Part shown: piece after piece, positions 1 through 9,552 of the stretch
Position numbering within the stretch: position 1 is the first letter of the stretch
Layout: the number at the start of each line of letters is the position of its first letter
From: Granulicella aggregans
GTDB lineage: Bacteria > Acidobacteriota > Terriglobia > Terriglobales > Acidobacteriaceae
DNA length: 64,000 bases
Direction: 5' to 3'
Assembly: GCF_025685565.1 (NCBI RefSeq)
Contig: NZ_JAGSYE010000003.1
Coordinates: 558,001 to 622,000 of the forward strand
Translations under genes and position numbers: made by a program
Notes under the pieces: model-generated
Databases searched by the model: none
What the model saw: the letters and a program-made list of their open reading frames with translations, nothing else
Told to the model about the DNA's origin: nothing

Positions 1-3000
1 TCTGACCGGTAGGTCGGCTTAAGGTTCGTCGAGGTCCCATGCAGGCCAACCGTAATGTCGTAGCTCTCCACGCGGGCCGTCGCATCGATATCAATGACCG
101 GGTCAATCCGCACTGGGTTCGAGAAATAGATGTCGCCACGCTGCAACTGATAGGTGGTGCCGGCGAAGGTTGCGCTGCCGTCGGTCACCTGGATACGCCC
201 CAGCACGGTGGGCGATGCGATCGTTCCGCGTACTGTCAAGTCAACGGTTCCGGCCAGCTTGGCATAGGAGTTCTGGAAGTCCAACTGCGGCGAACTGGTC
301 ACATGAACGTCGAGGACGATCTTATCCATGATGGAGTTCGGATCGGGCGGCGCGGCCACCCCGCCAGACCCCGCAAACGCCGCGAAGTCGACGTTCGCGC
401 CCACACCGAAGCGCGTGATGAGCATGTTGCCGCTTAGCCGGAGACTGTCCGGACCACCCTGCAGCTTCAGGCTCGCGTTCGCCGTCGCGCTCAGGCCGTT
501 GTAGCGCACGCGGACCGTGTCCGCTCCCAGCGTCAGGTCGGCGAAGAACTCGTTGCGATAGGTGAAAAATCCACCGATCGTCACCTTGCCGCCGCCCGTC
601 GTCGCGGTTAGATTCTCTACCTGTAGCCGGTCTTCGTTGAAGGTCATGCTGCCGTTCATGTCGGTCAGGCCGTTCGGTATGCTCTCCATGCTGGCGTTCA
701 CATGCTCAAAGTTGATCTTGCCGGTAAGTTGCGGCTCTTTCATCTGACCCACAGCTGCCACATTGAAGCTGACCTTGCCGCTCGCCTGGACCTCGCGATC
801 GACGACGTGCGCCAGTGCCGGGCTTACACTTCCAGTTGACCGCAGATTCAGAGCGCCGCCCTTCGCGCCCGTCGCGCCCAGGATCTGTGCAGTTCCGCCC
901 GCATGCAGGTCGGTGTCAGTACCCGTGATATGCAACTGCTCCAGCGTCGCAACACCGTTCTTCAGGCTTACGCGGATAGGCTCCGCCGCCTTTAGGTCGA
1001 TGCCCTGCAGCTTCACGCTGAAGTTGTTCAACGCCGCGTTGCCTTCGAGCTTCATCGGCGTCTTCAGAGGCCCGTTGACCGTGACCGTTCCATCGATGTT
1101 CGAAGTTACCTTCAACCCGGTGGTCGAGAACATATCGACCGCCTTGCCCAGATCCAATCCGGCAAAATTAAGCTTCGCCTGGGTCTGGTAGTCTCCCGTC
1201 AGCTGCGTCTGCCCGGTTGCGTCGATCTTCGTTCCAATCGCCGACGCCTGCGCGGTGAGGTACATCATCGTTCCCTGGCTGTGAACGTCCGCCGTAGCAT
1301 CGCCCAACGGCTTGTCACTGACCGTCACATTCGCAAGCTTCAACTTCGCGACCAGCCCCGGCTGTTCGATCGTCCCGTTTGCGTCGGCCACCAGCGTCAG
1401 CGTTCCGTCTGCCGCGACACCTGACTTCTTCACCGTATCGAGCTTTGACAACAGCAGATTGTCGCCCTGCAGATGCGCATGGAAGCGCTGACTCGCCATG
1501 TCGTAGCCGCCGTTGCCCGTCACCTGCATGTCGTGCGCCTTTAACAAGACGTTCTTGCCTTCAATCGCTTTGCCCTGGACGGTCAGGTCGGCGCTCACTG
1601 TTTGGAAGGCCTCGCCATAGGCAACGCCATTTGCGAGTGCCACGTTACCGCCACCGTTCAACGCGCCAAGAGTTCCGTTCACATTGCCGTGCAGATTGAG
1701 AGTGCCAGTCACGGGATACTTCCCCTGCTGTCCGGCGATCTGCAGCACGTCCGCCATCTGTGCATTCGTAAGCCGCACCTGCGCGTTCACCACGGTATCG
1801 TCATCCCACACATAACTCGAGTTGCGCCGCCTTGAGATCACCTTATGCGGCTTCACGGATCCGCCAACATTGAGCACGGCGGTCCCGCGCGTGATCGTCG
1901 AGCTTGCAACAGCCAGCCCCGAGTAAGGCGAGAACTCCGCGTCCGCGACGACTGAATCCACCAGCACGTCCGCCTGCTGTGTCTCGCCAGTACCGAGCTT
2001 TACCTCCACCTGCTGCGCCTGCAGATGTCCCTTCACATCGAGGTCCGCAATCGGGCCGGATGCCGATCCCTGAAACTCCAACCCGCCGTGAAGCACCAGA
2101 GGGATCGCGGCGCTGCCCTTCTTGCCGTTCGACTCCAGACCGAGCGTCTGCAGCAACTGGTCGTATTCGCCGAGGTCCCGCACAGAAAGATTGACCTGCA
2201 ACGCCGTCAAAGGATCTCCAATATTGACGCCGAGCACGCCACTCGCATTCAACGTGGATTGCGGCGTCAGCAACTGAATCCTCGAGATCCGGACCACCTC
2301 GGTCCTTCCGTCGTAATGCGCCTGCGCCTGCCCGCTTACGGGGATGTTGGAGGCCGCACCCGCACGCTTCGAGCCCGACGGCGCAAACTTTAAGTCGCCA
2401 TCCACCTGCACCGATGCCGCCAGCGCGCTCGCCGGCCCGCTCCACTCCGCTTTGACCGGCCCACTCACCGTGGTGTCGAAGCCGAGATCGCCATAGCCCT
2501 TCGGTGCCACGACGTCCATGATCGTCCGCAGCGGAATACCCTTCGCCGTCGCGGTCAGATACGCATGCGCGGGTTGAACCTTCGTGACCGCGAGTGAACC
2601 CGTCACCGGAGGAGCGGCGTTGATGATCGCTGCCGTGCGGTTTGCCGTCTTCGCCGCCGCGGTTGCAGTCAGCGTACTGGGGGACTTCGCCGTCGCATCG
2701 GAAGGCACCTCGCCCAGCCAGTTCGTGATCCTGAGATCGCCCTCCGCGCTTCCACCGCCGGGCAGATAACCCGTCAACGCAGTGAACAGCAGGTCCGCTG
2801 GCGTGATCTTCAGGTGCGCGGAGCCGTCGATATCGTGCAGCCTGACATCCTGGTCCTCGTAACCCGCCTTGTGAACCTTCACCTCGCCAACCAGCAGATA
2901 GCCCGCCTTGCAGTCCGGATCGGGCGCCAGCGTCTTGCTGCTCGACGTCTGTTCGGACTTCGGATGTCTGCTTCGCCAGAAGGGCAGATGCTTCTGCGCG

Positions 3001-3968
3001 ACAGCGGGAGTGACGGTGCAGTTATGCCCACGCAGATTCAAGTCAGCCACGCCGCCCGTCAGCCCACTGAACCCGGCGAGGATGCCAATCTGCTTTAGCT
3101 CCAGTGAGCCATCCACCGCTGCCTGCCACTCCGGCTGCGCGAAGTGATCGAGCGATGCGTTCGCCTTCACTACCGTGCTCTTACCTGTCGTCAGTTCGAG
3201 CTTCGTCAGCTTCGCCGCATCGCGACCGAGCTCAGCCTCAACGTGCAGCTTCGACTGCGCCTCCGGATACGTCGTCATCTTCGTGCGTAGATCACGCAAG
3301 TCGACCGTCGCGCCGTATCGATCGCTCTTGGAGATGTAATGCACCTCTGCATCGAGATCACGCGCAGCCAGATCGAACGGAATCGCGCGATCGTTCAGTA
3401 GCGCAACGCCATTCAGAAGTTCCACCTGGCTCGCCTTCAGGTCGAGCAGCGTGTCCGTCAACGATTCTTTGCTCGTGCTAGAATGCTTCGGCACCGGCTG
3501 ATTCGTCTTTCCGTCCTTGTCGATGATGAGATGAATCTGCGGATGTTCGACACGAAGCAGGCTCAACCCCACATGCGAAGCCAGTCCCACGCCCGCAGTG
3601 TGAGATAGAAAGCTCGAGATCTTCAACCGTACATCAATCTTGTCGAGCGAGACATACGGCGCTTCGCCCGGCCCTTCCGTCCCATGAATGATAAGTCCAT
3701 CGGCTTCGATGGCAAGGTGCCGCAGGCTGAAGCGCAGCTTCCCCAACTCGACCCCGCCGCCGGTTGCGTCCTCGAGAACCTTGACGACCTCTCTGCCGAC
3801 GCGCCGCTGAAAGTCCGGTGTCGTGGTGTACCACCAGCCCGTGCCGAGCAGCGCGACGATCAGCACGAGCACACTCAGCACGGTCCATGCCATCGCCTTC
3901 GAGATGCGGATGGCGATGTGGGGCCGCTTCTTAACCTGCGGAACTACCGGCTCTTCAGGCACGCTCAT
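1..3968 (-). CDS. tamB: TamB-like translocation/assembly module protein (DUF490), 3' end outside window
   Basis: About 1,322 residues are visible; the C-terminus lies beyond the left edge. A short basic N-terminus is followed by one membrane segment (near residues 27-47) and then a very long, repetitive beta-rich region of the AsmA/TamB type. The visible end carries the typical DUF490 pattern (SATFAGTTYQLQRGDIYFSN, then PVIDIDATARV). TamB proteins span the periplasm and work with Omp85 proteins in outer-membrane protein insertion or lipid transport. The ATG overlaps the TGA of the SurA-like gene upstream (ATGA), so the two are probably translationally coupled, and bamA heads the same operon. 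Identification as TamB family is firm; the exact substrate is not known. Confidence 0.9.
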   Translation of the reverse strand, partial: MSVPEEPVVPQVKKRPHIAIRISKAMAWTVLSVLVLIVALLGTGWWYTTTPDFQRRVGREVVKVLEDATGGGVELGKLRFSLRHLAIEADGLIIHGTEGPGEAPYVSLDKIDVRLKISSFLSHTAGVGLASHVGLSLLRVEHPQIHLIIDKDGKTNQPVPKHSSTSKESLTDTLLDLKASQVELLNGVALLNDRAIPFDLAARDLDAEVHYISKSDRYGATVDLRDLRTKMTTYPEAQSKLHVEAELGRDAAKLTKLELTTGKSTVVKANASLDHFAQPEWQAAVDGSLELKQIGILAGFSGLTGGVADLNLRGHNCTVTPAVAQKHLPFWRSRHPKSEQTSSSKTLAPDPDCKAGYLLVGEVKVHKAGYEDQDVRLHDIDGSAHLKITPADLLFTALTGYLPGGGSAEGDLRITNWLGEVPSDATAKSPSTLTATAAAKTANRTAAIINAAPPVTGSLAVTKVQPAHAYLTATAKGIPLRTIMDVVAPKGYGDLGFDTTVSGPVKAEWSGPASALAASVQVDGDLKFAPSGSKRAGAASNIPVSGQAQAHYDGRTEVVRISRIQLLTPQSTLNASGVLGVNIGDPLTALQVNLSVRDLGEYDQLLQTLGLESNGKKGSAAIPLVLHGGLEFQGSASGPIADLDVKGHLQAQQVEVKLGTGETQQADVLVDSVVADAEFSPYSGLAVASSTITRGTAVLNVGGSVKPHKVISRRRNSSYVWDDDTVVNAQVRLTNAQMADVLQIAGQQGKYPVTGTLNLHGNVNGTLGALNGGGNVALANGVAYGEAFQTVSADLTVQGKAIEGKNVLLKAHDMQVTGNGGYDMASQRFHAHLQGDNLLLSKLDTVKKSGVAADGTLTLVADANGTIEQPGLVAKLKLANVTVSDKPLGDATADVHSQGTMMYLTAQASAIGTKIDATGQTQLTGDYQTQAKLNFAGLDLGKAVDMFSTTGLKVTSNIDGTVTVNGPLKTPMKLEGNAALNNFSVKLQGIDLKAAEPIRVSLKNGVATLEQLHITGTDTDLHAGGTAQILGATGAKGGALNLRSTGSVSPALAHVVDREVQASGKVSFNVAAVGQMKEPQLTGKINFEHVNASMESIPNGLTDMNGSMTFNEDRLQVENLTATTGGGKVTIGGFFTYRNEFFADLTLGADTVRVRYNGLSATANASLKLQGGPDSLRLSGNMLITRFGVGANVDFAAFAGSGGVAAPPDPNSIMDKIVLDVHVTSSPQLDFQNSYAKLAGTVDLTVRGTIASPTVLGRIQVTDGSATFAGTTYQLQRGDIYFSNPVRIDPVIDIDATARVESYDITVGLHGTSTNLKPTYRS

Positions 3969-4711
3969 CGCGTCACCTCATCTGCCGTGACCATCCGCAC
4001 ATCGCCCGACGCGCGCAGCGCCTTCAGCCAGTCATCCAGCAACGCGCCCACCTGTTCCTGCAGCAGAATCTCGCGGATCCGATCGCTGATCGAATCCAGC
4101 TTCGGAGCATTCGCCTTGCGCTCCGCATATTTGGGCAGAAGCGTCTTTTTGTAATAGTCCTGCACCTGCTGGTCGGAGATGCGAATTCCCATGCGGAATC
4201 TGTCCTCGATGAACTGCAGCGTCTCCATGCGGTCGCGCCAGTGCCGAAGCAGTTCTTCTTCCGTAAATCCGTTGTCGCTCAGAAACTTGTGCCAGCCCTC
4301 CGGGGTCTCGCACTTGTACTGCTTGCAGGCCAGAATGTCCTTGCGCAGGTCGGCCAGGTTCGCCTGCACTTCGGCATCGGTGATCGGCTTTCTTGGCTGT
4401 TCCTTTGCCTGCTGCAGAATCAATGTCCGGTCGATCAACCGCTGAATCGCCTGTGCGCGGGAGAACGACCCCGTCGGTTCGCTGTAGGGCTGAAAGACCG
4501 CGAATCTACGCTCTTCATCGACATCACTTTCAAGAATCAGGTCGCCGTTGACGATGGCCACCACACGGTCAAGCTGCGTTGCTCCGGCATCCTGCGCAGC
4601 GGTGCTCTGAGACTTGGCGTCAGCCGCACTCTGAGCCTGCATAGAACCGCACAACAATAGCAGCGCCGCGGGCAGCACAAGTCGCAGCAGGTTGGCCCTG
4701 CCGTCTTTCAT
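3965..4711 (-). CDS. SurA N-terminal-domain periplasmic chaperone without a PPIase domain
   Basis: The protein has a SurA_N-like core (AIVNGDLILESDVDEERR, followed by a helical QRLIDRTLILQQAKE segment) and ends after about 248 residues with no parvulin (rotamase) domain, whereas full SurA is over 400 residues. I chose the ATG at 4711 because it gives a clean signal peptide (basic start, hydrophobic LVLPAALLLLCG, then AQS) and has a GGGAG four bases upstream. A GTG at 4744, overlapping the bamA stop, would put 11 extra residues before the signal. It lies between bamA and tamB, which supports a role as a chaperone for outer-membrane clients in the periplasm. Confidence 0.8.
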   Translation of the reverse strand: MKDGRANLLRLVLPAALLLLCGSMQAQSAADAKSQSTAAQDAGATQLDRVVAIVNGDLILESDVDEERRFAVFQPYSEPTGSFSRAQAIQRLIDRTLILQQAKEQPRKPITDAEVQANLADLRKDILACKQYKCETPEGWHKFLSDNGFTEEELLRHWRDRMETLQFIEDRFRMGIRISDQQVQDYYKKTLLPKYAERKANAPKLDSISDRIREILLQEQVGALLDDWLKALRASGDVRMVTADEVTR

Positions 4712-4743
4712 CGAACTCCCGACCATGCCGTTGTCTTTGAACA

Positions 4744-7700
4744 CTAGAAGCTCTGTCCGATGCTGAAGAAAAAGTTGAACCTGCCCGCCTTGCCTTCATA
4801 CGGATCACGTCCGTTGAAGTCTGCAATCACCGGATATCTGGGCGGATTTAAGTTGTAACTAAAATCGACGCGAATTGGCCCGACCGGCGTCTTGTACCGT
4901 CCGCCCACCCCAAGAGCGTGCGAAAAGTAATTGAAATCGCATGTCCCGAATGCATTCGTCACCACCGCGCAGGTCTGCTCATTCGGCTGCCTGAAGCGAA
5001 AGAAACTTGGGAACATATCGCTAACGTTTTGGAAGACATTTCCCATGTCGTGAAAGAGGACAAAGCTTAGCCCATCGCCCACATAGGGCAGCGTCGCCGC
5101 AGGCAGACGGAGCTCCGTTGAGTTCACGAACGCCGCCGTCCCGCCCACCGGAAATCCGGTCTGCAGGTCCCTTGGTCCAGCTCCGTTTAGAGGGAAGCCG
5201 CGGTGTGAACTCGCGCCGCCCGCGTACAGACGCTCCGGTAGCGGAACAGCATCGCAGGAGGCATTCGTATCGAGCAGAATTCCTGCGCAGGAAGCATTCC
5301 CCTCGTTCGGATTCTTGCCAAACTTGGTCTCAAATCCCAGCCGCGTGTTGCGTGCCAGCACATACTTCCGTTTCCCAAAGGTGTAGTAAGTCGAGTTCGT
5401 GAGATCCACGCGATTGAAGTCGGACTCCGACCCGAACTTCGACGTCGCAAAGAACTCCGACACAGACGTATACGATCCCTTCCCGGCATCGAGCGGGCTT
5501 GGATCGCGCGTGTCGTGGAACCAGGTCAATCCAGGCCCGCCTACCCTGACCGGCTGCGAGAGCAGGGGAATCAGGTTCGCCGAGATCTGCAGGCTGTTTG
5601 GATCGACGGCTACCCGACGGTACTCAAAGTCGTAGATAAACGTGTCGGTTCTGCGGAACTTCTGCGTTACGCGAAAATCGAACTGTAGCGTCGAGGCCTT
5701 GAAGGTCGTGATGTTCTGTACGTTCGAGTAGCCGCCGGAGACCGTCGCCGTCAGCAACGGATTGCCCAGCAGATGGGGGTTTATGAAACTCAGCGTCGCC
5801 ACCTTTTCGAGTAATCCGTAGGTCGTATGCAGCGTAGCCGACTTGTCTGTGCCGAAGAGATTGATGCGCGACACGTCCGCCGACACCCGCGGACTAACTC
5901 CAGGGCTGCCCTCCTGCTTGGGAACAACGTTCTGGTCGCCGAGCAGGATCGCCGAGGCCTTGGAGAGCGTTCCCGCCGTCGGCGTACCGGTCTGTGCCTC
6001 GATCCCGAAACCGTACGTTACATCCCACCGCTTTGCCTCGCGCAACTGGATCAACACATTCTTACGCGCCGCGTCTCCATCAGGATTCTGCACCGCCGCG
6101 TTCACCTCATTGAATAAGGCGAGGTTGTAGAGCTTTCGCTGCGTGTCGAGCAGCGCGCTCTGGTCCAATGGGTCGCCCGGGTGCAACTCCAAGGTATTGT
6201 CGATCACCTTCGGCTTGGTCCGATCGTCGCCGGATACCAGCACGTGATCGACGAAGACCTGGTGTCCTTCTGTGACGTTGATGCCGACATTCGTTAGCTT
6301 CGGATCGTTCGCGTCCTTGGCCTGCTTCACCTCGACCCGCGCCTGGTCGAAGCCATTGCTCAGGTAGTAGCTCAATACCGCGTCGCGGTCACCGGAGAGC
6401 GAGATCAGGCTGAATGGTTGTCCCTGCTGCGAGTTCAGCAGCCCCTTAACCGCCGCCATCCGGCTTGCATCCACACCCGCCACGTCGATCGGCCCGAACT
6501 TCTGTTGCGGACCTTCCACAATCGTCAGCGTCACACGAATCTGCGCTGTCTTGAGGGGCTTGCCGTTCGGACCGTTGTCAATGTCATCCACCACGGGCGT
6601 GACCGTCGTCTCATTAAATCCGTTCGCACGATAGAGCGCCTGGATCGAACTTATGTCGGAGTCGACCAGCGCCGGACTGTAACGGCCACTGCGAAGGTAA
6701 GCATCCGCCTTTTGCACTTTCATCCGTTCCTTCAACAGATCGGACTCGAAGTACTTGTTGCCCTTCAGCATTACACTTGTCACCTTGTGCTTTACGCCGC
6801 GGTCCACCGAATAGACCACCTGCTCGCTCGGGGTATTCTCGCCAATCACCTTCACTTCGACCTTCGCGTCGAAGTATCCCTGCTGTTCAAGGAACTCGTG
6901 GATATTGTGCGTCCCTTCGTTCAAAAGGTCATTGTCGATCGTGCCCTCTTCGAAGATCGGCACCAGCATATGCAGCCTGCTCTTCGAGACCTTTGCTCCT
7001 TCGATCGAGACCTTCACCACCGGCCCCTGGTTCGCACGGAAGTCGTAGTTCAACTGCTTCTTCGGCTGGTCGTAGGTGGATTTCTGCAGCGCCACCGTCG
7101 CTTCCAGCCGATCTTTCTTTTGATACTGCGCACGCAGTCTGCTGAGCGCATTCGAAGTTGTCTCGCGCGTGACCTTGCGGCCTTCCTTCAGCTTGCTTTT
7201 CTTTCGGAACTCCTCCAGCGTGAGGCCAGGATCGGGGCCCTCCATCGCCACGTTGCCGATACGGGCCTGCGCCCCAATGTTGATCCGAAAGGTGATGTTC
7301 ATCTGTTGACTCGCATCGTCCGGAGTCGTAGTCACGGAGATGACCGGCTGATAGTACCCGTTCTGCGCCAGCGTCTGCTTCACCAGCGTCGTCGCCGTGG
7401 GGACCGCCGTCTCAACATACGGAGCACCGGGATTCAGGTTCGTCGAATACTCCAGCAAAGAGGCGAGCTGTTCGACCTTTACGCCTTCGATGTTGACCCG
7501 ACCAACAAAGTAGCGCGACGGGCCGCTGAAGATCAGGGTCACCGAGTTGCCACTGCGAATCCCGCTCACTCCGATCGTGCGATACCGTCCGCTCGCAAAT
7601 AGCCGGCGCATACTGTTGCGTACCTTCTCCGGATCGAGCGGCTGTCCTGCCTGCTGTGGGAGCTGCTTTGGAAGAACGTCGTCCGGACCGAAGGTCACCC

Positions 7701-8040
7701 CTTCAAAACGGATCGCATCGACCTTCAAGCCGTTCCACTGGAAGATAGTCGTCTTCAGCCCAGGCTCATCGGCAACTTTGGTTCCACCCGCCTGCCGCTC
7801 GCGCTGAGCCTTTGTGGGAGCGGCCGGTACCGATTGCGTGGTCTCCGGAACCGGAGCGCGCTGAACTACGGCAGGAGCTGAAGTGCCTGTCTGGGGCGGG
7901 CTTCCAACAGCCGGAGTCGAAGCTTGTCCAAAGGCAACGCCTCCGAGAGCGATTGCCCCCCATGCCAGGCTGAGCGCGGCGTGCAACCTCCGAATCTTCA
8001 ACTCGCCACCATCAAACACCACTCGCAAATTCCTCTTCAT
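4744..8040 (-). CDS. bamA: BamA/TamA-type outer membrane protein assembly factor (Omp85)
   Basis: This 1,098-residue Omp85 protein has a signal peptide (about residues 1-39, ending GVAFGQA), a Pro/Ala/Thr-rich linker, a long series of POTRA-like repeats (about 100-670; for example KVDAIRFEGV and VKVSIEGAKV) and a C-terminal beta-barrel (about 685-1098). The conserved barrel loop motif appears as SSHRGFPLNGAGPRD, and the chain ends in phenylalanine (FFSIGQSF), as expected for a beta-signal. It is longer than the roughly 800 residues of proteobacterial BamA, through extra periplasmic POTRA repeats. It is first in an operon with the SurA-like gene and tamB. With TamB encoded alongside, a TamA-like role is also possible. 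Confidence 0.93.
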   Translation of the reverse strand: MKRNLRVVFDGGELKIRRLHAALSLAWGAIALGGVAFGQASTPAVGSPPQTGTSAPAVVQRAPVPETTQSVPAAPTKAQRERQAGGTKVADEPGLKTTIFQWNGLKVDAIRFEGVTFGPDDVLPKQLPQQAGQPLDPEKVRNSMRRLFASGRYRTIGVSGIRSGNSVTLIFSGPSRYFVGRVNIEGVKVEQLASLLEYSTNLNPGAPYVETAVPTATTLVKQTLAQNGYYQPVISVTTTPDDASQQMNITFRINIGAQARIGNVAMEGPDPGLTLEEFRKKSKLKEGRKVTRETTSNALSRLRAQYQKKDRLEATVALQKSTYDQPKKQLNYDFRANQGPVVKVSIEGAKVSKSRLHMLVPIFEEGTIDNDLLNEGTHNIHEFLEQQGYFDAKVEVKVIGENTPSEQVVYSVDRGVKHKVTSVMLKGNKYFESDLLKERMKVQKADAYLRSGRYSPALVDSDISSIQALYRANGFNETTVTPVVDDIDNGPNGKPLKTAQIRVTLTIVEGPQQKFGPIDVAGVDASRMAAVKGLLNSQQGQPFSLISLSGDRDAVLSYYLSNGFDQARVEVKQAKDANDPKLTNVGINVTEGHQVFVDHVLVSGDDRTKPKVIDNTLELHPGDPLDQSALLDTQRKLYNLALFNEVNAAVQNPDGDAARKNVLIQLREAKRWDVTYGFGIEAQTGTPTAGTLSKASAILLGDQNVVPKQEGSPGVSPRVSADVSRINLFGTDKSATLHTTYGLLEKVATLSFINPHLLGNPLLTATVSGGYSNVQNITTFKASTLQFDFRVTQKFRRTDTFIYDFEYRRVAVDPNSLQISANLIPLLSQPVRVGGPGLTWFHDTRDPSPLDAGKGSYTSVSEFFATSKFGSESDFNRVDLTNSTYYTFGKRKYVLARNTRLGFETKFGKNPNEGNASCAGILLDTNASCDAVPLPERLYAGGASSHRGFPLNGAGPRDLQTGFPVGGTAAFVNSTELRLPAATLPYVGDGLSFVLFHDMGNVFQNVSDMFPSFFRFRQPNEQTCAVVTNAFGTCDFNYFSHALGVGGRYKTPVGPIRVDFSYNLNPPRYPVIADFNGRDPYEGKAGRFNFFFSIGQSF

Positions 8041-8335
8041 GGGGCCCGCAGAATCTTCGAGCAGTCCAACTTCCTTTGTCTCATTGTGGGACGTTTCATC
8101 CCGTGACCGGGAGGCGAAAAGCTCGCACCCGTGGCCGCCGCCCTTTGCGTCGTTCAGCGTTTTTCCGGCCCCTTGCAGATGCCGATCAGCTGTCGTTCAA
8201 CCTTCTAGGATGCAAATTCCTCGGCGAAAGTCATGCCGCAATCCGAACCGCTTTACCCTCTCTATACTACGTAGTAAGAGTTCATCCGTCGCCGGCCATG
8301 AGAGCGATCTTTCCGGCACACTGGACCAGACGTCT
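8041..8335. promoter_or_regulatory. Divergent bamA / thiF-like intergenic region with a 12-bp perfect palindrome
   Basis: This 295-bp region separates the divergent bamA and ThiF/MoeB genes and has no convincing gene. At 8265-8276 lies a perfect palindrome, TACTACGTAGTA. It resembles the TACTAC/GTAGTA half-sites bound by BlaI/MecI-type repressors, which are common in Acidobacteriota, but no such regulator is encoded in this window. The site is about 60 bases upstream of the thiF-like start. Confidence 0.4.
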
Positions 8336-9433
8336 ATGCCCCTGTCCGTGCAAAATCCGATCGATGCCCTAACCGCCGCCGCCCCGAATGCCGCCGTCGA
8401 CACCGAGCGCTATAGCCGCCAGATTCTCTTCCCCGGCGTCGGCGAATCCGGCCAGCAGCGGCTGGCTGCAGCGCATGTTGCCATCGTCGGTTGCGGAGCG
8501 ACCGGGGCCGCATCGGCATCGCTGCTCGCCCGCGCCGGTGTCGGCACACTTACGCTCATCGACCGCGACTTCGTCGAGGCCTCCAACCTCCAGCGCCAGG
8601 TTCTCTTCGACGAAGCCGACGCCGCAGCCTCCCTACCCAAAGCCGAGGCAGCCCGCCGCAAGATAGCGCTCTTCAACTCCACCGTTACCGTGGTTCCGCA
8701 GATCGCCGACCTCGTCCCGGCGAACACCCAAGAGCTCCTCAGCGCAGCGGACATCGTCCTCGACGCCACCGACAACTTCGAGACCCGCTATCTCATCAAC
8801 GACTTCGCCGTACAGCAGGGCAAGCCCTGGATCTACGCCGCCGCCATCGGTGCCTACGCGGCAACGATGAACATCCTGCCATTGCATCTGGATCGTGATC
8901 CGCAGCAGGCCACCGCCTGCCTCGCCTGCATCTTCCCAAAGCCTCCATCCGGCCCAACGGAGACCTGCGACACGGCTGGAATCCTCTCCACAGCCGTCAA
9001 CCTCGCCGCCTCAATCCAGGTCACCGAGACACTCAAATATCTGACCGGGCAGCCCGCTCTCATGCGCCGCTCGCTGCTTTCGTTCGACCTCTGGAACAAC
9101 GACCGGTCGGAGATATCGACAGCGAAACCTGAGCCGGCCTGCACCGTCTGCGGTCTGCACGAGTTCACGCATCTGGCCGGAAACGCCCGTCCTCACATCA
9201 CGCTCTGCGGCCGCAACTCCGTGCAGATTCATGAACATCACCGTCCCGTCGATCTCGTCGCCATGCACGCCCGGCTCGCGCCGCACGGCACTGTCCGCTC
9301 GAACGACTTGCTTCTTCGTCTTGAACGGCCGCCCCACACGATTACCCTCTTCGCCGACGGCCGTGCGATCATTCAAGGCACCACCGATCCCATGATTGCG
9401 CGCTCGCTTTACGCTCGCTTCGTCGGCTCGTGA
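8336..9433 (+). CDS. ThiF/MoeB/HesA-family adenylyltransferase
   Basis: A 365-residue E1-like enzyme that would adenylate the C-terminus of a ubiquitin-like sulfur carrier protein (MoaD or ThiS) in the cytoplasm. It has the opening ERYSRQILFPGVGESGQ, a glycine-rich nucleotide site (VAIVGCGATGAA), the metal/ATP-binding aspartate region (LIDRDFVEASNLQRQ) and two CxxC zinc motifs (CLAC and CTVC). I start at the ATG at 8336 because the homologous N-terminus begins just after it; longer in-frame extensions run into the upstream region. The roughly 90 residues after the second CxxC are an extra C-terminal tail, where many MoeB proteins carry a rhodanese domain; none is recognisable here. Whether it serves thiamine or molybdopterin synthesis is open. 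Confidence 0.85.
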   Translation: MPLSVQNPIDALTAAAPNAAVDTERYSRQILFPGVGESGQQRLAAAHVAIVGCGATGAASASLLARAGVGTLTLIDRDFVEASNLQRQVLFDEADAAASLPKAEAARRKIALFNSTVTVVPQIADLVPANTQELLSAADIVLDATDNFETRYLINDFAVQQGKPWIYAAAIGAYAATMNILPLHLDRDPQQATACLACIFPKPPSGPTETCDTAGILSTAVNLAASIQVTETLKYLTGQPALMRRSLLSFDLWNNDRSEISTAKPEPACTVCGLHEFTHLAGNARPHITLCGRNSVQIHEHHRPVDLVAMHARLAPHGTVRSNDLLLRLERPPHTITLFADGRAIIQGTTDPMIARSLYARFVGS

Positions 9434-9552
9434 GGGCACCCCAAGGAAACTCCGCCAAATACAACCTCCACGCTTCCTCCCGCGTCGTATAAAAAATAGA
9501 GATACATCGACGCATATTTCTTCCACCACTTAAGGAAGGTTCGAACGAAGCA

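Noticed and set aside
6418..7602. A long plus-strand ORF of 394 codons antisense to bamA
   Set aside because: It lies wholly within the certain bamA gene, has no recognisable domain, and its composition is that of an antisense frame of GC-rich coding DNA.
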